DNA of 64,000 nt. Source: Gentiana macrophylla (taxonomy: Eukaryota; Streptophyta; Magnoliopsida; Gentianales; Gentianaceae). The stretch covers positions 110,665,845 through 110,729,844 of the forward strand of contig CM047805.1 in NCBI GenBank assembly GCA_026214975.1, read 5' to 3'. This document shows positions 32,105-43,329 of this stretch, piece after piece. The notes below the pieces were generated by a model that made no database searches, was not told the DNA's origin, and was given only the letters and a program-made list of their open reading frames with translations. The translations under genes were made by a program, and so were the position numbers. How positions within the stretch are numbered: position 1 is the first letter of the stretch; each line of letters starts with the position of its first letter.

Positions 32105-33783
32105 TGCAGGTTCTTAGATCTAAACGAATTAGATCTGCCCACAACGGATGGATCACGATTTATATATTACAATACATAATTAAAGGATTTAACAACTACA
32201 AGGGGGTTTAGATCATGTTACCAATATTAGGAAGAGAAGCCAAGATCTTCCGATGTGTTCTCCAAACGGCGGTTGGTGGACACCCTTCTTGATACACGAG
32301 CATCCTTGATATGCAATACCAAGAAAAACTTGGAGTTTTTCTTCTTCAAAAACCCAAGACAAGAAAACTAATTATTTCTCTCTTTTTGCTATAGTGGGTT
32401 TAAATTTGCAAGTGTGTTGAGGCTTGGGAGTACTCTCTTTATATAGGAGAGTAAACCTTGTCCTCCAAGGATTAAATAATTAAGAGATAATTATTTCATT
32501 AATCCTTTATTCCAAATAAAAGATAAATAAAATGATTATCCCAAACAAATTAGGATAAATCATATTATTATCTAATATTCCATGAATTATCATTTAACAA
32601 ATAAAAGATAAATCACATGTGAATTATCCATCACAAATGGCGCCACATATAGGGTCATTAAGCCCACATAAAATGTCTTTTATGTGTATTATATTATTTA
32701 GCCCAACTAAATAATATCCATACATATCAATTAATTAGCCCAAACCAATTAATTATCAATGAGCCCAAATAACAAGATTATTAGTCCGAATTACGAAGCC
32801 ACATCGGGGACCATGGACCTATAAACGATAGCTCAATAATTAATTATTCATCGAACCGAATAAGTACATTAATTATTAATTCGGGATTACGCCACCATAA
32901 AACCCGAAGCTCGAACTCTACCGATTATAGATGTATACTTATACTCAACCCATAGAGTGAATAAGCGTCCATTGATATAATCACTACATACGGATTAACC
33001 CTCCATAGATTGTCCATTCGGTGGGAAGTCTCCGTGGACCCGACTTCAGAATATCTTATCCTTATTTACCATTAACCTCACGATGACCAATTAGTTCACA
33101 TATCGACTAGTGATCAATTAGTCTAACTTGAAGCTGGGCCCATCGATCATTTTCTTAGGGCTAACAAATAAGTGGATCGCCTCTCTCTACCCGCGAGGAA
33201 GGAATGGATTCCATGTCCGTGAAAATCGTGAACTACTCACTCATCCGGAGATAGTGCAATGAGAAGTGGCTTGGAATACATATTTAAGTGAACCGTAACT
33301 AAAACATTAAACACTACCCGGGACAAGCGACACCTGTGATCACTTCAGATTAAGGTCGATCCATATATGATCATCTAATGATTTAATAAGATTCCTCGAT
33401 TACGGAATTATATCGAGAAATTCAGATTAAATCGGTCGATCTATATGAATGCCATCATATATAAATGCCCCACGTAGTATTCCTCTACCGGCAGTCCGGA
33501 TAAGACTATCACACCCTAAGGTGTTCAGGCGCATTATTGGTGTTTTAATCAAGAGACCTAAACTCGATTAAGTTCACCACGGACTAACTGTTTAGGTATA
33601 TCACTACTAACTCAATCCTCACGTGTAATCCATACACTGAGTTAAGTAGTTACATACATATATACTTAGGGTTTGCAGCAGTGTATACTATATAAGCACG
33701 AAGCAAATAAGATGAATAATAAAATCTGTCATTTATTAATTTAAAACAATTACAAAATTGTCTTTCGGGCACTACATCTAACA
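32105..33783 (-). mobile_element. N4: LTR of a copia element inside N3
   Basis: Read on the minus strand the segment runs from TGTTAGATGTAGTGCCCGAA to CTAAGAACCTGCA, with TG...CA ends, about 1.68 kb. Just outside the start, CAAGTGGGAGAT on the minus strand (33784-33795) is a copia-type polypurine tract. This is therefore a 3' LTR with a little internal sequence rather than a clean solo LTR. The extent of the internal remnant to the right is unclear, and no second LTR or target duplication was found. It lies in the 3' non-coding region of N3, making it the fourth level of nesting. Confidence 0.6.
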
Positions 33784-33795
33784 ATCTCCCACTTG

Positions 33796-35332
33796 CACGA
33801 ATGACAAGTAATAATTGTTTTAGAGCATACCCACTAACTACTACAACAAGAACTACATACTTTTCCTTACTTGATTCAGTGTACTTTTCATGATTAGCTA
33901 CTGTCAGTTCTCGTTGCTGTATTTTTCTGGATGAATCATGTAAGCCTTAAGGCACTCCGTACTTTCATTTGACTTTACTATGCTTTCGATTTTCATTGTA
34001 TTGAATGTTTTATCTTTTGATCTAGTCCGATTTTACCCTATCCTTTCGTTATCTTTCATTTCCTTCATTATGGTATAATTTCCCCGTTTTCCCCGAGATT
34101 TTCCCGTGTTTATCTAGTAGTGCAGATATCTTTCTAGACGTTTTGTCGAGGTAACATTTGAGTCATGTTGGAACGAGTTCTATACGCCTTCGAGAGCGTT
34201 GGCCTTTTCATGCACCAGCCTGACCAACGGCTCGAATATCTATGCAATCAGCTAAGTACTTCATTTCTTTTTAAGTTCTGCACAACCTGAGGACATGTTG
34301 TGGTTTAAGTGTGGGGGAGGGGAATGGTTATGTGTATCGATCACTTGCTTACTTCGTTATGTTTCTATGCAAAATGAGCTAAATTTTTCAAAATTTTTGT
34401 TCTGTCCCGAGTAAGCAATGCATGATCTTTGTTCTTTTTTATAGTCATTGATGCTATATCTTGTATGTCCGATAAGTTAGTTGTTTCACCCGATATATAT
34501 TTTCACGAGCCATAGTGAATGATGAGCTATAATATAAAGCTATACCCTTTTGATTAGTGATTTTTGTTATCTTATAAGTCATGTGCTTAGTGCTAACGTA
34601 TGTATCGTGACGATTATGATAGTTTGTATTTATAGCCAAAGTATGACATACTGTGAATATCTGAGGTTTGAATGTGACAAGTAAAGCGTAACTAAAGTTG
34701 TTGAAAAAGTTGAATTTTAAATGAATTAATTGGGTGTGTCAAAAGCTGGTCGATGATTTGAGTGCGGTAGGTCATATCTCGAATGTCCCATACCACTATG
34801 ATGACCAAAAGCTCACGACAGTCAGAAAAAGCTGCTTTATGATTTGAGTAAGGTAGGGTATATCTCGAATGTCCTATTCTACTATGACGGGCAATAGCTT
34901 ATTCTGATGTGCGTTTATATGTGAAAATAGTTAAATCAACTTGCAATAAGAAGTGGTATGAACTGATGTAAGACTTAGTTATCGTATACCTTATCCCCAG
35001 TATAAACTGATAGATGTGTTGTAGGGATTATCCTCTGAGTATATCAGAAAGGCCCTAGATGTATTCTATCATCTTTTTCGGGATATGTCACGTTTTGTAG
35101 GGTACATCTTATAAGTGTCATTTATCTCTTGTTTGAATGGGGTATTAGCTAGTTTGCTTTGAAATTTTCAAGTTTGGACTTAGTGGAAGTTTGTTATGGC
35201 TCTGCACACACACCGGGGTGAACCTCTAAGTTGTTGAATATGTGTTATATTTGTTGAGATGTCTATCTGATTTCCGAGCCTTAGTTTTGTCTTGTTTTGC
35301 TCGGGACGAGCAAAAGCTAAGTGTGGGGGAGT
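33796..35332 (+). other. N3 3' non-coding region
   Basis: No coding sequence. It contains a purine tract AAGTGTGGGGGAGGGGA at 34307-34323, a tandem duplication of about 80 bp at 34744-34915 (units sharing GATTTGAGT, ATATCTCGAATGTCC and CTATGA), and the true polypurine tract at 35317-35332. The left part may still belong to N4. Confidence 0.6.
35317..35332 (+). promoter_or_regulatory. N3 polypurine tract
   Basis: CTAAGTGTGGGGGAGT lies directly before the 3' LTR, as in other Athila-like elements. Confidence 0.85.
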
Positions 35333-36932
35333 TGTTATGGGTGATTTTATATGATTTATATCGTTATATTTTGTAACAATTCTCTCCATATTCGTATAAT
35401 TCGCATAGAAATTATGTGTTTAATTGATTTATTGAGCAAATGAGTTTTTAAACGGTTTATTCTCAAAATTGGTTAATTTATATGTTTTATTGATGATTTT
35501 ATGTTTATTTGAATATGATTACATTTTGCGATGTTTTTAATGACTTGTAGGTGCATAATTGCGGCTCAAAAGATGATTAAGTGAAGATAAATGTCGGATT
35601 TAATTGATGAAAAAGAGATAAGGAAGATTTGAATAGAAGAAAAGAGATAAAGATGGAGAAATCGAATTTCAAGTCCACTGAACGAGCGTTCAAGTACCGT
35701 CCAGTTGGACGGGCGTCTGGCATGTTGGACGAGCGTCCAGGCTGAAGAGTTTGATTCAGAGTTTTGCGATATTTAGTGAACGTGCGTCCAAATTAAAGAA
35801 GGATGGGCGTCTGATCATGACTCGGCCCGATTCGAAGTTGATACTGAAGACCGGACGAGCGTCCAACAGAGTGAATGCCCGTCCATAAACCGACTTAGCC
35901 AAACCGCCTCAGGAAATCTATAAAAGGCTGCGTTTTCTCCACATAATAACATCATTATTGAACCCTAAACCTAAAGGCGGCGGCCTAGCTGCGATTTTTC
36001 TTAGTTTTTACTCAAAGTTTATGCTTTTAAATCTCTAGTTTAGATCAAACACTTTTATGTACTTTTATTCAAGTAATTCGAGCTCAAAGGTGATGTTAAG
36101 AGGCTAGACCTCTATTGAACAAGCGTTGTGAATCCATCCAATCAGCAATTCAGTTCCGTTTCTCGATTGTCTTGTGAGTTTTTAATTCAAGTTGTTTCTC
36201 TATTATGTTTATCATGTTTTTATGCAATTTATATAGAAAGATCTCTGCATGTTGATTGTTTATATTGATGAGAATCATGTTAAACCCTAGATCGCCATGA
36301 TAAAGAATAGATCTTTGATCTAAATAACGAGAGTTATTAGGTTAGATTTCTAGGTTAGAAACTTATAAATTTCACACCTTGGGTTAGAAAGCGTTAATCT
36401 TTAGGATCGAAAGATAGAAGATTAATAGGCGAACTTGTCTAAAAAATTAGGAGTTCATACCTTGCTAGGTGAATCACAACTTGGTTAGAAATCACAAGAT
36501 AATCGAGATATAAATTGATTGTTGTAGGATTGGTGGATCAATAGCTTGTTCGTTAAGTAAATTATTGATTAAATCACTTGAACTTGGCTGCTTAGTAAAT
36601 TTACAATCTTTATTTCACAATAGAGTTAGAATAGATTTAGTTTAGATAATTTTGTTACTTAACCATATTTTCCTGGCTTTAGATCTCGATCTTTGTCAGA
36701 TTATTCTTATTGTTAGTTTCGTTTTCGTTTTAGTTCTTCTTTGTTTTATTTTCGTATCTTTTAGTAGTAATCGTGACATAGTTAGTTTTTAGATAATAAA
36801 AACTAGATTAAGCAACCCTGATTCCCGTAAGATCGACCGGTATCAACCTCTATACTACGATCCCTACACTTGGGGTATACGGATTTATAAATTTATTACT
36901 TGTTTATTTTTCATTAGATAAAATCCGAGGCA
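35333..36932 (+). repeat. N3 3' LTR
   Basis: Matches the 5' LTR at 20892. It ends CCGAGGCA just before the duplicated target GTAGT (36933-36937). The palindrome array is at about 35684-35885 and the TATA box TATAAAAGG at 35919. Confidence 0.88.
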
Positions 36933-36937
36933 GTAGT

Positions 36938-39358
36938 AGGTTTAATCACGGGGTGAATGTCTCAAAGTAATCAACACCAGGCGTTGAGCGAACCCCTTAG
37001 CCACAAGGCGAGCCTTGTAGTGATCAATAGAGCCATCCGGATTACGCTTATACGAAAAATCCACTTGGAACCAATGATATTATAGTTATGATGTGGGAGC
37101 TGGTTCCCGGGTGTCGTACGCATTAAACCGTCATATTCCTCTTGCATAGCGATTCTCCACCGATTTTTAGGGCTTGAGTGATAGTGGTAGGTTCGATTTG
37201 AAGAGGAAAGCGAGTATGAAGGTTGAGTTTACGAATGGGTTTATGAATATTATTTTGAGCCCGAGTACGCATGGGGTGAGTGGGAGGAGGATGCGAAGGT
37301 GGAGAAGGAGGCGGTGAAGCCGAGGAGGGGGTGGGCGAGGTTGGTGGTGGGGAAGAATCCGGAGGGGGGAAGGGGGAGAAGTAGATGCAGGCTGGTGAAT
37401 AGGAGAAGGAGTGGGAATCCAATCCGAGGTAGGTGGGGTGAAGGTAGGAGAAGATATAGCGGGATTGGCAAAGGGAAAATAGACTCCACAAATTTAACAT
37501 GACGAGAGACATAGATGTGAGAGGTAGTCGCGTCTAAGCAGTAGTAGACATGTTGGTCTAGAGCATAGCCTAGGAAAACACACGGTTTGGCGCGAGGTTG
37601 CAACTTATGATCAGTGTAAGGGCGGAGCCAAGGATAACAGAGGCTGCCAAAGACATGAAGTTTGGTATAGTTCGGGGATGTACGGAAGATAGACTCATAA
37701 GGAGAGCGCATTTTGAGAGTGGGAGTAGGCATGCTATTAATCAAGTAAACTGCAGTGGAAAAAGCATAGGGCCAGTATGTGTTTGGAATGGATGCATGAG
37801 TGAGGAGAGCAAGACTGTTTCAACAATATGCATATGCCTGCGTGCGGAGAGATGCCATTATGTTTCGAGTGTGAGGTGGGGTGGTGAAAAAAGAGATTCC
37901 ATATGTAGAAAAATATCACGAAGAGAAATAAATTCGCCCCCATTATCTGAATATTTCACTTTAATAGGTTGATCAAAATATTTTTCAACGATGGAGCGGA
38001 AGCGGATAAATGTTGAGTGAACATCAGATTCTGAGTCAAAGGGTAAAACCATACATAGCGAGTGAAATGATCAACAAAAATCACATAGTATTTAAAACCA
38101 TTCACGAGAAAACAGGAGATGTCCAAACATCACTAAAAATGATTTCAAGGGTCGGGAGGAACATAAGGTAGGCGGCCAAAAGATAGTTTATGGCTTTTAC
38201 TTTAAGCACGCTTGAACAATGCGAGAAGGAAGAAAGCGTCGAGTCTAAATTATAGTTGTGTAAAAGGGTAGATAAAATCGGGTTGGCGGGATGACCCAAA
38301 CGATGATGCCATTCCTGAGAGGTGGCTTTTGTGGAGGCAAAGGCAACTAAAGGTTGAGACGGCCATTCATAGAGCCCGTTTTTAACTGGACCACGGAGTA
38401 GGGGCTGATTATGCCTCAGGTCTTTTACAACAAATTCAAAAGGTAAGAATTCAATAGAAAGATTATTGGCTTGACATAACTGAGAGACAGAAAGTAAGTT
38501 ACGAGACATGCTAGGAGCACACAAAACATTGCGTAAGGGAAGAGATTGTGCAGGGGAAATGGGGAGTAAAGCACTGCTAGTATGATAGAGAGACCAGTAC
38601 CATCACCAACTATAATATCATCGGTCCCAGTGTACGGAGAGTGAGATGAGAGATTCCGAATATCCGGAGTCACATGGTGCGAAGCCCTACTATCAAGAAG
38701 CCATTTGGATGTAGACGAATCGAGCTGAGCCGAGTTGCCAGGTGGAGTGGCTAAGTGAGCGTGTGGCCTATCCGAACGAGCCGAGCTTTGCCCAACTGAG
38801 TGAGCATGAAATAGTGTGCAAGTGCGAGCCGAGTGTCCAAGCACATAACATAATTGACATGTACCGAGATAAGGACGTCGAGGTCAGGAACGTTTGCCAT
38901 GATTAATGCGTGGTTTATTAAAATTAAAATTCGAATTACTGTTGTTGAGTTCAGAAATGGCAGCGTTGCTTCTAAATTGGTAAGAGGAGGAGCATTTGTC
39001 TTTGTCATGATTTCTTTGAGGTGATAAAAGTAATTTGGGAGAGCAGGGCTGCTTATAAATCGTTTGCTGGGGTGATAAGTCTTCTTTGTCGGGCGTAGTG
39101 ACGGAAGAGCTCGTCCGGAGGAGCTGTTCGATTTGTGCAATTGCGGCGGAGATGAGAGTGGCGGCGAGTGTGGTGAGCATTGCGCGCGAGATGCCGAGTA
39201 ATGCTTATATGGCATTTGAAATGCCAAGGTATGAGCCGAGGTGATCGAGAGAAGAGAGGCGCCGGAAGTCGGCCATTAACGCCGGTGGGGAGGATGAAAA
39301 ATTTAGGATTTTGGCCGTGTAGGTGGCGGCACCGTAAAAAAATCGGGATCTTTCGTGA
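36938..39358 (-). pseudogene. pol: N2 gag remnant, protease, integrase and start of reverse transcriptase
   Basis: Minus-strand copia domains appear in order: zinc knuckle CQLCYVLGHSARTC (about 38862-38820); protease WLLDSRASHHVT (about 38720), where the catalytic motif DSG has become DSR; pre-integrase WHHRLGHP; and integrase pieces SDNGGEF near 37950 and PYESIFRTSPNYTKL with FLGYALDQHVYYC near 37690-37560. The start of reverse transcriptase runs to 36938, where N3 interrupts. Only about 500 bp separate primer site and zinc knuckle, so the usual gag capsid domain is missing. Frameshifts are frequent. Confidence 0.78.
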
Positions 39359-39369
39359 GCTCGATACCA
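39359..39369 (-). promoter_or_regulatory. N2 primer-binding site
   Basis: TGGTATCGAGC on the minus strand follows the LTR directly. It is a variant of the tRNA-Met site. Confidence 0.75.
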
Positions 39370-39560
39370 TAATGAGTTATAAAATAAAATAACTTTTATT
39401 CACACTTCCAATTGAATGGTATAATACGAGTATATATAGTTACAAGAGTCTATAGTCAAGGGAGTATTTACCGTAACGGAATCATTTACAATCAATGCAA
39501 TAAATGAGTTTATACTATAGTATATTTACACACGTTTTGCACATGTTTATTGTGCTAATA
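39370..39560 (-). repeat. N2 5' LTR
   Basis: A 191-bp repeat, the same length as 19457-19647. GGACC (39561-39565) next to it is the duplicated target. Confidence 0.88.
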
Positions 39561-39565
39561 GGACC

Positions 39566-39672
39566 ATTGGTACAATGCTGATATATTTGTCTGATATATG
39601 AACTTCTTGAAAAGTGATGAATTGAATGAATATGAATACGTCCTAAATCTCTATCTACCTGCTTTCTCAACT
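39566..39672 (+). repeat. N1 5' LTR, second part
   Basis: Continues the LTR broken at 19456 and matches the second half of 63317-63553 (for example ATGCTGATATATTTGTCTGA). It ends CTTTCTCAACT. Confidence 0.85.
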
Positions 39673-39684
39673 TGGTATCGGAGC
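39673..39684 (+). promoter_or_regulatory. N1 primer-binding site (tRNA-Met type)
   Basis: TGGTATCGGAGC follows the LTR immediately. Confidence 0.85.
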
Positions 39685-39689
39685 TAGCT

Positions 39690-39978
39690 ATGGCATCGTG
39701 ACTTCTTCTTCCTTGGCATTGTGACGACTGGAGATGTCGTGACTACACAAATTAAGCACAACTCCGGTGACAAGCAATGTCACCATATCAGCAGCTGGTA
39801 TGGCATCGTCTATGTCCTCTGGTTTTTCTTCAGCTAACCCATGGACGTCGTATATGTTTCCTTCGTTTTCCACCTTTGGACCTCCGATTTACCCTGGAGC
39901 AGGTGCTTATTCTAACTTCTTCTCTACTAGATTTCCACCAATACCGCTGATGGGAGTCAAATTGGATATCATTTACTA
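39690..39978 (+). pseudogene. gag: N1 gag N-terminus
   Basis: Ser/Pro-rich sequence typical of copia gag N-termini, readable in the frame from 39767 (MTSNVTISAAGMASS...). A stop soon after the first ATG at 39690 breaks the earlier part. The frame is interrupted by N5 at 39979 and gag resumes after 41610. Confidence 0.5.
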
Positions 39979-41610
39979 TGTAATGATACCCCGTTTATAC
40001 CTCGTTTTATGTGTTTCCGGAGACATTTGATTGTATTTTGATGTATTTTACACCTTGGTTATCATTTCGAGACCTAGGACGAAAAGTCCGGAAATCTCAT
40101 TATTTTTCGGTGTTTTAATACACTCTCGATCACCCTAGTGTCCTGTAGGGGTTACATGTGGTATTTGTTATGATTTTGTACAGGACTTAGGTGTTCGAGA
40201 TGTCCGGAAGGTGAGATACGAGGATTGGAACGTGTGCCCGAAGCTTAAACGTTAAAACGGATCAAAACTTGTTGGTACTACAACCATACCTTCCATTTAT
40301 CTGCCTTTTGATCCACCTTAGAGGCCTTTTCTGGGCTGGACATCTTCATGAAAGTTGTATACAATTGAATGATATTTCGAACGCATCTTGAATCACTCAA
40401 ATCGGAGGTCTACACACAAAGTTATGACCGATTTACTAAAGGTATGTCAGCTAGGGGCGCGCCTGAGAAATGCTAGGCGCACGTCTGGCAGTTAAATTGG
40501 TCCAGAAGTTTCAGTACATGTTTTCAGCATCCTAGGCGTGCGCCTAAACTTTCCTAGGCGCACGCCTAGCATCCAGATCTTCCAAAACACTATATAAACC
40601 CCCATTTTTGGATCTAATACCAAGACCTTCTTCCCCAACTCGTTTTTCATCATTTTCTGCATTTTTCTTAGCTTGGATTAGATTTATAGATATATTAGCT
40701 TAGTTTAGTTGTAGATTATTGTAATCCGGAGGATCTCGGTGATAGCTTGACGCGTTATTGACGGGATTTCGCTCGGAGACTCGATTTTCTACGGCATAAT
40801 ATATTTGGTATTTCGTTTTCATTTCTTGTTCTTGCTTTTAATCTTGTTTATGTTAACTTTATTGTTGATTTCTTGTTTTTTTTCTTGTTATAATGAGTAG
40901 CTAGTTTTCCGATAGTCGAGTTATATGATATTCTTCGAAATCGAACCTTAGCTTGTTCATGTGGTGTTCTTGATGTTTACTGTTGATTCTCGATGCTACC
41001 GTAGTTCTAGAACTTATTCTTATCACGTTTGTTAAATTGGCCATTTGATAATCGCATCACACTTATCGTCTTTACATATGTATTTTGCGAGAGGATACGG
41101 GAACCGGGGTTCTAGGATCACCCTGTAAAACCGACTGAGTTGTTCAGATTCGGTTTCGTGTGTGAGGTTTTGTATCAACTTGTCGAGCGTTTCATGAATC
41201 GTTGACTGTGTGAGGTCAGTTAAATCCGGTCAGCGGACTGTTGGAACCTGACCTAGGAGGGTAGATTATTGAAATAATGTCTATTCTCAGAGCCAGGAAA
41301 CGACACCCTACTTGACATCGAGAACGTTTAGGTGAATCAAGAATTCCACGGGACTTAGCTTGGGTTTGTGAGTATTAGATTGGATCATAGCTCGGCTATC
41401 TCTTTTATATAGTTTTAGATCTTTCTTTTGTTTTGTATATTTAGTTTGTAGAACTGGTGATCTGACAAATCACCACGTTCAATATTTGTGTTGACCTGAA
41501 CTAGGGACGAGACCGACTTTGGTACTCGACCAGATTCCCTGTGGGATACGACCTTGACTCACCAATTATAGGCTACAATTGACCCGGTACACTGCCGGTA
41601 AGATTGGACA
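39979..41610 (+). mobile_element. N5: solo gypsy-type LTR inside N1 gag
   Basis: The 1632-bp segment begins TGTAATGATACCCCG and ends CGGTAAGATTGGACA, giving TG...CA ends, and gag sequence lies on both sides. The last 100 bp (GGGATACGACC, GACTCACC, GGTACACTGCCGG) resemble the end of Tat/Athila LTRs. It contains four palindromes near 40453-40567 and a TATA box at 40591. No primer site, purine tract or coding sequence adjoins it, so it is a solo LTR. A clear target duplication was not found, and the ends may be off by a few bases. Confidence 0.6.
40453..40598 (+). promoter_or_regulatory. Palindromes and TATA box in N5
   Basis: Four 12-bp palindromes of the form AGGCG(C/T)(A/G)CGCCT (40453, 40475, 40534, 40556) precede TATATAAA at 40591, 24 bp after the last. 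The layout parallels the N3 promoter with a different palindrome sequence. Confidence 0.45.
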
Positions 41611-42478
41611 CTTAGAAAAGGCTGATCAACCGCCACTTTCAGTCTCTACCCCCAATATCACAGTAAGCTCACCATCTTCACAAGTCTATTTCCCTCTGTG
41701 CATACCAATGATTCAACATCTATTCTCAGATCCACATCCACTGTAAAGGTCACTCGTGATAACTATTTTCTTTGAAAGTATACCGTTCTTCCTATTGTAA
41801 AAGGCTATAAGCTTGAGGGTTTTCTCTTTGGGTCTATACCCAAACCAACCCTGTTTTCTGGATCTGGACTTGATCTTCAACTTGCTGCTGCCATTGATCA
41901 ATAGAATTCAAATGATCAGCTACTCATGGGATGGTTGCTTAGCTCAATGACAGAACATGCCCTATCTGAAGTAATTGGTTGTAATACATCTCATAAGGTT
42001 TGGATAACTCTGGAGAGTCTGTTTAATACACAGTCAGAAGCAAGAATGTTGGAATATAAGACTGCTCTCACTAGAACTGAAAAAGGAAACCGATCCATGG
42101 CTGATTATCTAGCCCTTATGAAGTCATATTCTGATAAACTAATAGCAGCAGGTTATCCTATTTCGAAGTCTGAGCTCATACTAGCTGTCCTTGGAGGACT
42201 AGACAGGGATTATGAATCTGTTATTGTGAATCTTATCACTAGGGTTGGGAGTTTAAGTTGGGAGGAGGTCAAATCCCAACTCCTTACTCATGAAAGATTG
42301 GTTGCTAAGTTTAACCCTAATGCTGTAGGATCCTGGCTCAAATTCATCCTAGGGGATCAAACTCAACTGATATAAGGTCTCAGTCTCAGAATTCAAATAG
42401 AGGCAGGGGTGGCTCCAGAGGAGGTCGATCAAGAGGTGGTGGTAGAGGAGGCAGATCAAATCCTGATAAAAAAAAAGT
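41611..42478 (+). pseudogene. gag: N1 gag, central and C-terminal part
   Basis: Copia gag (UBN2-type) sequence. After a damaged stretch to 41925, a clean frame runs 41926-42375 (MGWLLSSMTEHALSEV, VWITLESLFNTQSEARMLEYK, MADYLALMKSYSDKLIAAGYP, ILAVLGGLDRDYESVI). A Gly/Arg-rich stretch follows at 42400-42460, then CRLCGKNGHTVVEC, the CCHC zinc knuckle, at about 42482-42523. Frameshifts at about 42340 and 42470 separate these pieces. It would package element RNA into particles. Confidence 0.8.
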
Positions 42479-43324
42479 GTGTGTCGGCTTTGTGGCAAGA
42501 ATGGACATACTGTTGTTGAGTGTTGGTATAGGTTTGATGTGAGTTTCAATATTATGAGCAATGGTAACACTAACACATCAAGACCTACTGGTAACTCAGG
42601 CAATTCAAGACAACCCTCTGCCTATGTAGCTTCTCTACAATCTGTTGCTGACTCTTCATAGTATATGGACAGTGGGGCCACAAACCATATCGCTGGTGAC
42701 CTAAATAACCTCTATCTCAGTGCTGGATATGCTGGTTCTGACACACTTGGAGTACGTAATGGTGAGCAACTTAGTATCCTTAATGTTGGTCAGTCCACAC
42801 TTTCCACTATGCGCCCACAAAAAAACACTTAAACTTCAGTCTATGTTACATGTTCCTTCAATTACTAAGAACCTCCTTAGTGTTTCCAAACTTACTCATA
42901 ATAATGATGTTATTATTGAGTTTAATGATTCTGCTTGTATTGTGTAGGCCAAGAAAACAGGGATGCCTCTTCTCATAGGAACACTGGAGGGTGGTCTGTA
43001 CAAGATGGTGCATCCAACTGAGAGTGCTTTAAACTCCTTTCACTCCAATCAAACAGCCCCTGTCAAGTTTGTTTCCCTTGCTGAGTCTAAATCTAGTTCT
43101 GAATCTAGTAGATTTCAGCTAATAAAGAACCTATGTATGGCATAGAAGGCTAGGCCATCATTCTCATAATACCTTGAACCAAATTCTGCAGTTATGTAAT
43201 GTTTCGTTGAATGGAAGTCTTGTTTTTTTGTGAAGCTTGTTGGTTTGGAAAGTCTCATGCTTTACCTTATGATTTATATGATTCTCATGCTAATCATATG
43301 TTTGACCTTGTGCATACTGATGTC
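42479..43324 (+). pseudogene. pol: N1 protease and pre-integrase region
   Basis: YMDSGATNHI at about 42662-42690 is the aspartic protease site, with a TAG just before it where copia elements have Trp. LHVPSITKNLLSVSKLTHNN (42850-42910) and WHRRLGHHSHNTL (43138-43176) form the pre-integrase/HHCC region. The frame reaches HANHMFDLVHTDVW and is cut at 43325-43329 (TGGGG) by N6. Integrase continues at 59252. Confidence 0.78.
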
Positions 43325-43329
43325 TGGGG

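Larger units (their letters stand above)
20892..36932 (+). mobile_element. N3: Athila-like Ty3/gypsy element inserted in N2
   Basis: LTRs of about 1.6 kb (20892-22496 and 35333-36932) start TGTTA and flank a 12.8-kb interior. The target GTAGT is duplicated (20887-20891 and 36933-36937), and the N2 reverse transcriptase reads across it. The tRNA-Asp-type primer site TGGCGCCGTTGCCGGGGA and the purine tract AAGTGTGGGGGAG are Athila hallmarks. The interior has gag, a heavily frameshifted pol, a post-pol spacer with palindrome arrays, and an env-like reading frame. N4 lies in its 3' region. LTRs are about 97-98% alike by eye, and many differences are homopolymer lengths. Confidence 0.9.
19457..39560 (-). 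mobile_element. N2: copia element, minus strand, inserted in N1's 5' LTR
   Basis: Two 191-bp LTRs (19457-19647 and 39370-39560) bound the element, and GGACC is duplicated on both sides (19452-19456 and 39561-39565). On the minus strand the primer site TGGTATCGAGC follows the 5' LTR, and CTTGAGGGGTGG precedes the 3' LTR. The domains run from zinc knuckle, protease and integrase (39.2-37.2 kb) to reverse transcriptase and RNase H (37.1-36.9 then 20.9-19.8 kb). N3 interrupts the reverse transcriptase. LTR termini are TA...TTA rather than TG...CA. The LTRs differ at about 5% by eye. Confidence 0.87.
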
